A DNA stretch of 8,005 nucleotides. Origin: Chloroflexota bacterium (lineage in GTDB: Bacteria; Chloroflexota; Ktedonobacteria; Ktedonobacterales; JACDGC01). Of the stretch, positions 5,169 through 8,005 are shown piece after piece; position 1 is the stretch's first letter, and every line of letters begins with the position of its first letter. The notes beneath the pieces are model-generated. The model ran no database searches. It worked only from the letters and a program-made list of their open reading frames with translations, and was not told the DNA's origin. Made by a program: the position numbers and the translations under genes. The DNA is taken from assembly GCA_021812265.1 (NCBI GenBank), contig JAKAOI010000085.1, positions 1 to 8,005 on the forward strand. Direction: 5' to 3'.

Positions 5169-6614
5169 ATGGCTTTAATTCGCAGAACAAAAATTGTATG
5201 TACTCTTGGCCCTGCTTCTGATTCAAGAGACCAGATTTTGCGGCTGATTCAAGCTGGTATGGATGTTGCCCGGCTGAATTTTTCTCACGGAACGTATGAT
5301 AATTTTGTGCGGGTAATCGCAGATATCCGTGAATTAAGCCTTTTAGCGAAGAAGCCTGTGGCAATTTTGCAAGATTTGCAGGGACCCAAAATTCGTACCG
5401 GTTCGTTGCTCGATCATACTCCCGTTCATCTGGAAACCGGCGCGGAATTTACTATTACCACTAAGCAAATGGAGGGAACTGCGGCTGTAGTAAGCACTAC
5501 GTATTCAGAATTGCCACATGATGTGCGCGCCGGCGATACTATTTTGCTTTCGGATGGTCTGATTGAATTGCAGGTGTCTTCGACTAATGACACAGACACT
5601 GTTTGCAAAGTGATCCATGGCGGGCAATTGGCCGAACATCAAGGGATTAACCTGCCGGGTGTTAAGGTTTCGGCAGAGGCGCTTACTGAAAAAGATCGCG
5701 CCGATCTTGCGTTTGGTATAGCCCATGGCGTTGATTATATTGCCTTGAGTTTTGTGCGCCGACCCGAGGATTTGGAGATAGCGCGCGAAGCCATTCAAAC
5801 TGAACGGCAGAAAATCAGTGGCGACGCTCCGCTAGTTCCGTTGATTGCAAAGATTGAGAAACCGGAAGCGATGGAAAATTTAGACGCAATATTGAAACTA
5901 TCAGATGGCGTTATGGTGGCGCGTGGTGACTTGGGAGTGGAGATTCCACTGGAGCAAGTGCCTTTGGTGCAAAAGAAAATTATTCACAGGGCTAATGAAT
6001 TGGGTATTCCGGTGATAACGGCAACGCAGATGCTCGATTCTATGATTCAGAATCCCCGGCCCACAAGAGCTGAAGTAAGTGATGTTGCAAATGCAATATT
6101 AGATGGCTCTGACGCAATTATGCTCAGCGGAGAAACGGCAACGGGAAAATACCCCATTGAAGCAGTGATAGTTATGAGCCGGATTGCTGTGGAAATGGAT
6201 GCGGCGCAAACGAAGCTGCCGCGAATAGAGCGCGAAATCCTCATGACGCCGGCATACGCTATCAGTAACGCTGCGCGGGTTTTGGCGGATGAATCACAAT
6301 CGAAGCAAATTGTTGTGTTTACCCGCAGCGGATCTTCGGCGCACCTTATTTCCAAAGAACGCCCCGGCGAGCCGATTATTGCGCTGACCCCGGATGATTC
6401 GGTTCTGAATAAACTGGCGCTTTGGTGGGGGGTAACGCCCCGTAAAGCCAATTTAATGGAGACAACAGAGTCACTGATTATTTGGGTGGATATGTATTTG
6501 CAGGTTGAAGGCTTGGCGCAGCAAGGAGACAGAATTGTAATTCTTGGCGGCATGCCGGTCGCGCGTAAAGCAAAGACTAATTTTGTAAAACTGCACCGAA
6601 TTGGGGACGCATAA
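5169..6614 (+). CDS. pyk: pyruvate kinase (probably K+-independent)
   Basis: This enzyme transfers phosphate from phosphoenolpyruvate to ADP in the last step of glycolysis, in the cytosol. The 481 residues match the normal bacterial length without an added C-terminal PEP-utiliser domain. Motifs are TKIVCTLGPAS (7-17), Arg35 and NFSHG (37-41), DLQGPKIRTG (69-78), the signature LIAKIEKPEAMENLD (225-239) with catalytic Lys228 and metal ligand Glu230, ARGDLGVE (251-258) with Asp254, and TATQMLDSM (284-292). The C-terminal allosteric-type domain covers about 355-475. At the position equal to rabbit residues 113, 114 and 117 it has Leu, Gln and Lys (Lys74 here) rather than Thr, Lys and Glu, a pattern known from K+-independent pyruvate kinases. 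The start ATG follows the PHP stop by 13 nt, with only a weak AAGG at 11 nt spacing overlapping that stop, which fits translational coupling. Confidence 0.98.
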   Translation: MALIRRTKIVCTLGPASDSRDQILRLIQAGMDVARLNFSHGTYDNFVRVIADIRELSLLAKKPVAILQDLQGPKIRTGSLLDHTPVHLETGAEFTITTKQMEGTAAVVSTTYSELPHDVRAGDTILLSDGLIELQVSSTNDTDTVCKVIHGGQLAEHQGINLPGVKVSAEALTEKDRADLAFGIAHGVDYIALSFVRRPEDLEIAREAIQTERQKISGDAPLVPLIAKIEKPEAMENLDAILKLSDGVMVARGDLGVEIPLEQVPLVQKKIIHRANELGIPVITATQMLDSMIQNPRPTRAEVSDVANAILDGSDAIMLSGETATGKYPIEAVIVMSRIAVEMDAAQTKLPRIEREILMTPAYAISNAARVLADESQSKQIVVFTRSGSSAHLISKERPGEPIIALTPDDSVLNKLALWWGVTPRKANLMETTESLIIWVDMYLQVEGLAQQGDRIVILGGMPVARKAKTNFVKLHRIGDA

Positions 6615-6656
6615 TATCGACAATTTTTTGTAAATATTCCACAAAACTGATTGCTG

Positions 6657-6716
6657 GCGCCGCGCAGTGACAACGGCGCAGAGCAGGGTTGAAGGCAGGC
6701 CGCGCGCTATTGCGGC
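6657..6716 (+). terminator. possible terminator hairpins after pyruvate kinase
   Basis: Two GC-rich stem-loops in succession (6657-6679 and 6699-6716) lie 42 and 84 bp beyond the pyruvate kinase stop. Neither is followed by a real T-tract, so an intrinsic terminator is uncertain. Confidence 0.3.
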
Positions 6717-6881
6717 GTTTGGGGATATCTCCCTAAAACATTTATGTATATTTTAACATATATATGATTGACCTATTGCGCCGTGGCGTTTATCCGATTT
6801 TCGGTGATTTGCCACTATAAAATCTCAGCAAATTCTTAAAAAACAATGCTATTTCTTAATAGAAATGACATGGGCTGTATT

Positions 6882-6893
6882 GCGTTATAACGC
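6882..6893. promoter_or_regulatory. candidate operator palindrome upstream of the peptidase gene
   Basis: GCGTTATAACGC is a perfect 12-bp palindrome, framed by ATTGC and GCAAT to the sides, about 170 bp before the preferred peptidase start. It has the shape of a dimeric repressor site, but no regulator is encoded nearby. Confidence 0.3.
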
Positions 6894-6975
6894 TTTTGCA
6901 ATAACCATGGCTATTTGAGTAAATCAGAGTGTATGTTTCTGCGTTATCTCTCATTCAACGGCATGAATGATTTTA

Positions 6976-7004
6976 TTGAAAATAGGTAACGCATATCTTA
7001 AAAA
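6976..7004 (+). promoter_or_regulatory. weak candidate promoter for the peptidase gene
   Basis: TTGAAA (6976-6981, 5 of 6) and TAAAAA (6999-7004, 4 of 6) are spaced 17 bp. The implied start near 7011 leaves about 55 nt before the ATG at 7067. The region is AT-rich, so chance matches are likely. Confidence 0.25.
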
Positions 7005-7066
7005 ATCTTAATGATGTGATGTGCATGATTCAACACTATTGTAAACCATCTCTTATAACACAAAAT

Positions 7067-7867
7067 ATGAATAGAAATAAAAATACGTTTGTGGCGCTGC
7101 AAAATATAGCGCTGGTTACATTTCTTCTGGCGATTACTTTAGCCGTCTCTTCTTGCAGCGGAGCAATAACAATCGATGGTATAACATTTGGGCCGCAGCG
7201 AAAACCCAATACTGTAGTTATTGTTGGCAATGATCACCCCAATTATCACGCAGCAGGCAGCGTTAACTGGTCTGGGTATATTGTGCGCGCGCGGGACGTA
7301 ACACGCATTTCGGCGGAATGGCAAACGCCGCAGGTATCCGAGCCGGTGAATTCAGATTCATCCACATGGGTAGGCATTGGCGGGGTGGCGCCGTCTCCAT
7401 CGTTGATACAGGCCGGCACAGATCAGCAAGTGGTAAACGGCAAGCCATATTATTACGCATGGATAGAAACGCTGCCCAGCGCGCCAAAGCCGATTTCGCA
7501 GATTAATTTGCTGCCGGGGGATGAGATGAGTGTTTCTATTGTGAATATCGGCGTAAATACATGGCAAATTACGGTTAATGATAAAACAAGCGGCCAATTG
7601 TTTACCGAAACACTCAATTACGCCAGTTGTCTCTGTTCGGCGGAATGGATTGAGGAAGCGCCAAGTGTGAATGTAAACCATCCTATTATGGCAAACTATC
7701 ATTCAGTTACATTTACCAATGCGGCGTATATGCGCGAAGGCAAATCTTTGGCTTTGGGGGATGCGGCAGAGCAGGCGGTTAAATTAGTGTCGCAAGATGG
7801 TCAAACGATTTCTCAACCGCAAATTTTGGATAGCTCCAGTATGTTTTCGGTTGTATATATCGGCTAG
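7067..7867 (+). CDS. glutamic peptidase (G1, eqolisin-like) lipoprotein
   Basis: From the ATG at 7067 the product has 266 residues. It begins with a lipoprotein signal peptide: basic MNRNKN, a hydrophobic core (ALQNIALVTFLLAITLA) and the lipobox VSSC with Cys30, so it should be membrane-anchored outside the cytoplasm. The mature part follows the G1 pattern: NWSGYIV (67-73), RISAEWQTPQV, STWVGIGG, then LIQAGTDQ with Gln115 and SAEWIEEAP with Glu193. These match the catalytic Gln and Glu of scytalidoglutamic peptidase (ILQTG and AEFIIE). YYYAWIETLP and NLLPGDEMSVSI complete the lectin-like beta-sandwich. The family cleaves proteins, usually at acid pH; acid activity here is inferred. GTG 7016 and ATG 7019 or 7025 would add 14-17 residues before the signal peptide; no start has a clear ribosome-binding site. 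Repeat copy 3 follows 10 bp after the stop. No propeptide of fungal size is visible. Confidence 0.87.
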   Translation: MNRNKNTFVALQNIALVTFLLAITLAVSSCSGAITIDGITFGPQRKPNTVVIVGNDHPNYHAAGSVNWSGYIVRARDVTRISAEWQTPQVSEPVNSDSSTWVGIGGVAPSPSLIQAGTDQQVVNGKPYYYAWIETLPSAPKPISQINLLPGDEMSVSIVNIGVNTWQITVNDKTSGQLFTETLNYASCLCSAEWIEEAPSVNVNHPIMANYHSVTFTNAAYMREGKSLALGDAAEQAVKLVSQDGQTISQPQILDSSSMFSVVYIG

Positions 7868-7877
7868 CAAACATACA

Positions 7878-8005
7878 CTAGGGCTTTCGCTTGAAAGAGA
7901 CGCGCATATTTCGTATCTGCAACAAAGGGAGGTCTGGGGACACCCCGGAACCCCGTACAAGGGGCGCCGTCCCTTACAGCCCCGATTTTTTCATGCTAAA
8001 GCGAA
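7878..8005 (+). repeat. 139-bp dispersed structured repeat, copy 3 (cut by right edge)
   Basis: This copy has the same orientation as copy 1 and is close to it in sequence, for example TCGTATCTGCAAC, GGGAGGTCTG, GACACCCC and GAACCCCGTACA are shared. The left end is CTAGGGCTTTCGCTTG, and the right end begins AAGCGAA where the window stops, so about 11 bp are missing. Hairpins are kept: CTGGGG-ACA-CCCCGG (7934-7948) and AAGGGGC-GCC-GTCCCTT (7959-7975). It starts 10 bp after the peptidase stop codon. Confidence 0.85.

Larger units (their letters stand above)
6615..7015. other. intergenic region with several small hairpins and a palindrome
   Basis: No gene was recognised. From left to right it holds TTTTGT/ACAAAA with a 9-nt loop (6626-6646), GCGCCG/CGGCGC with an 11-nt loop (6657-6679), GCCGC/GCGGC with an 8-nt loop followed by GTTT (6699-6716), an ATTTCT-TAAT-AGAAAT hairpin (6851-6866) and the perfect palindrome GCGTTATAACGC (6882-6893). 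The middle is AT-rich. It separates the pyruvate kinase transcript from the peptidase gene. Confidence 0.55.

Noticed and set aside
6047..6673. 208-codon minus-strand frame opposite pyruvate kinase
   Set aside because: It is a shadow of the pyk reading frame; no start signal or family pattern, and the + strand gene is certain.
294..8005. CRISPR array formed by the repeats
   Set aside because: The three copies are 139 bp, kilobases apart and in mixed orientation; there are no regular spacers and no cas genes.

Overview
The window looks like a bacterial chromosome segment of medium GC, in which every complete gene lies on the + strand. The closest lifestyle match I can suggest is a Chloroflexota-like or otherwise deeply branching environmental bacterium. 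This rests on the mix of TIR proteins, a cytosolic Ser/Thr kinase fused to TPRs with an FRD catalytic loop, a bacterial glutamic (G1) peptidase lipoprotein and short dispersed structured repeats. The assignment is inference; no marker here fixes the phylum.

Left part (1-2173): two TIR-type genes are transcribed divergently. The left one is only an N-terminal fragment on the minus strand (1-257) and runs off the window edge, so it is easily missed because it has no stop codon here. The right one (755-2173) is complete: a degenerate TIR-like N-terminal domain, a charged linker, an unrecognised beta-rich middle domain and a canonical C-terminal TIR with the expected catalytic glutamate. The roughly 500 bp between them hold copy 1 of a 139-bp repeat plus AT-rich sequence with a -10-like box and dyads.

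Middle part (2174-4112): after a 12-bp palindrome comes an extended -10 promoter and a 5' leader with a stem-loop, then a Ser/Thr protein kinase with about six C-terminal TPRs. TIR effector and kinase-TPR genes side by side suggest a signalling or conflict-related neighbourhood.

Right-middle part (4113-6614): repeat copy 2 (inverted) separates the kinase from a housekeeping pair. This pair is a PHP-domain phosphoesterase of the RNase AM/TrpH type, best read from a TTG start, and pyruvate kinase 13 bp downstream, whose active-site residues predict a K+-independent enzyme.

Right end (6615-8005): about 450 bp of non-coding DNA with hairpins and a GCGTTATAACGC palindrome precedes a glutamic-peptidase (eqolisin-like) lipoprotein. 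Repeat copy 3 begins 10 bp after its stop and is cut by the window edge.

The most unusual items are the 139-bp repeat family with conserved inverted ends and covarying internal hairpins, placed just after two stop codons, and the divergent TIR pair with an uncharacterised middle domain.
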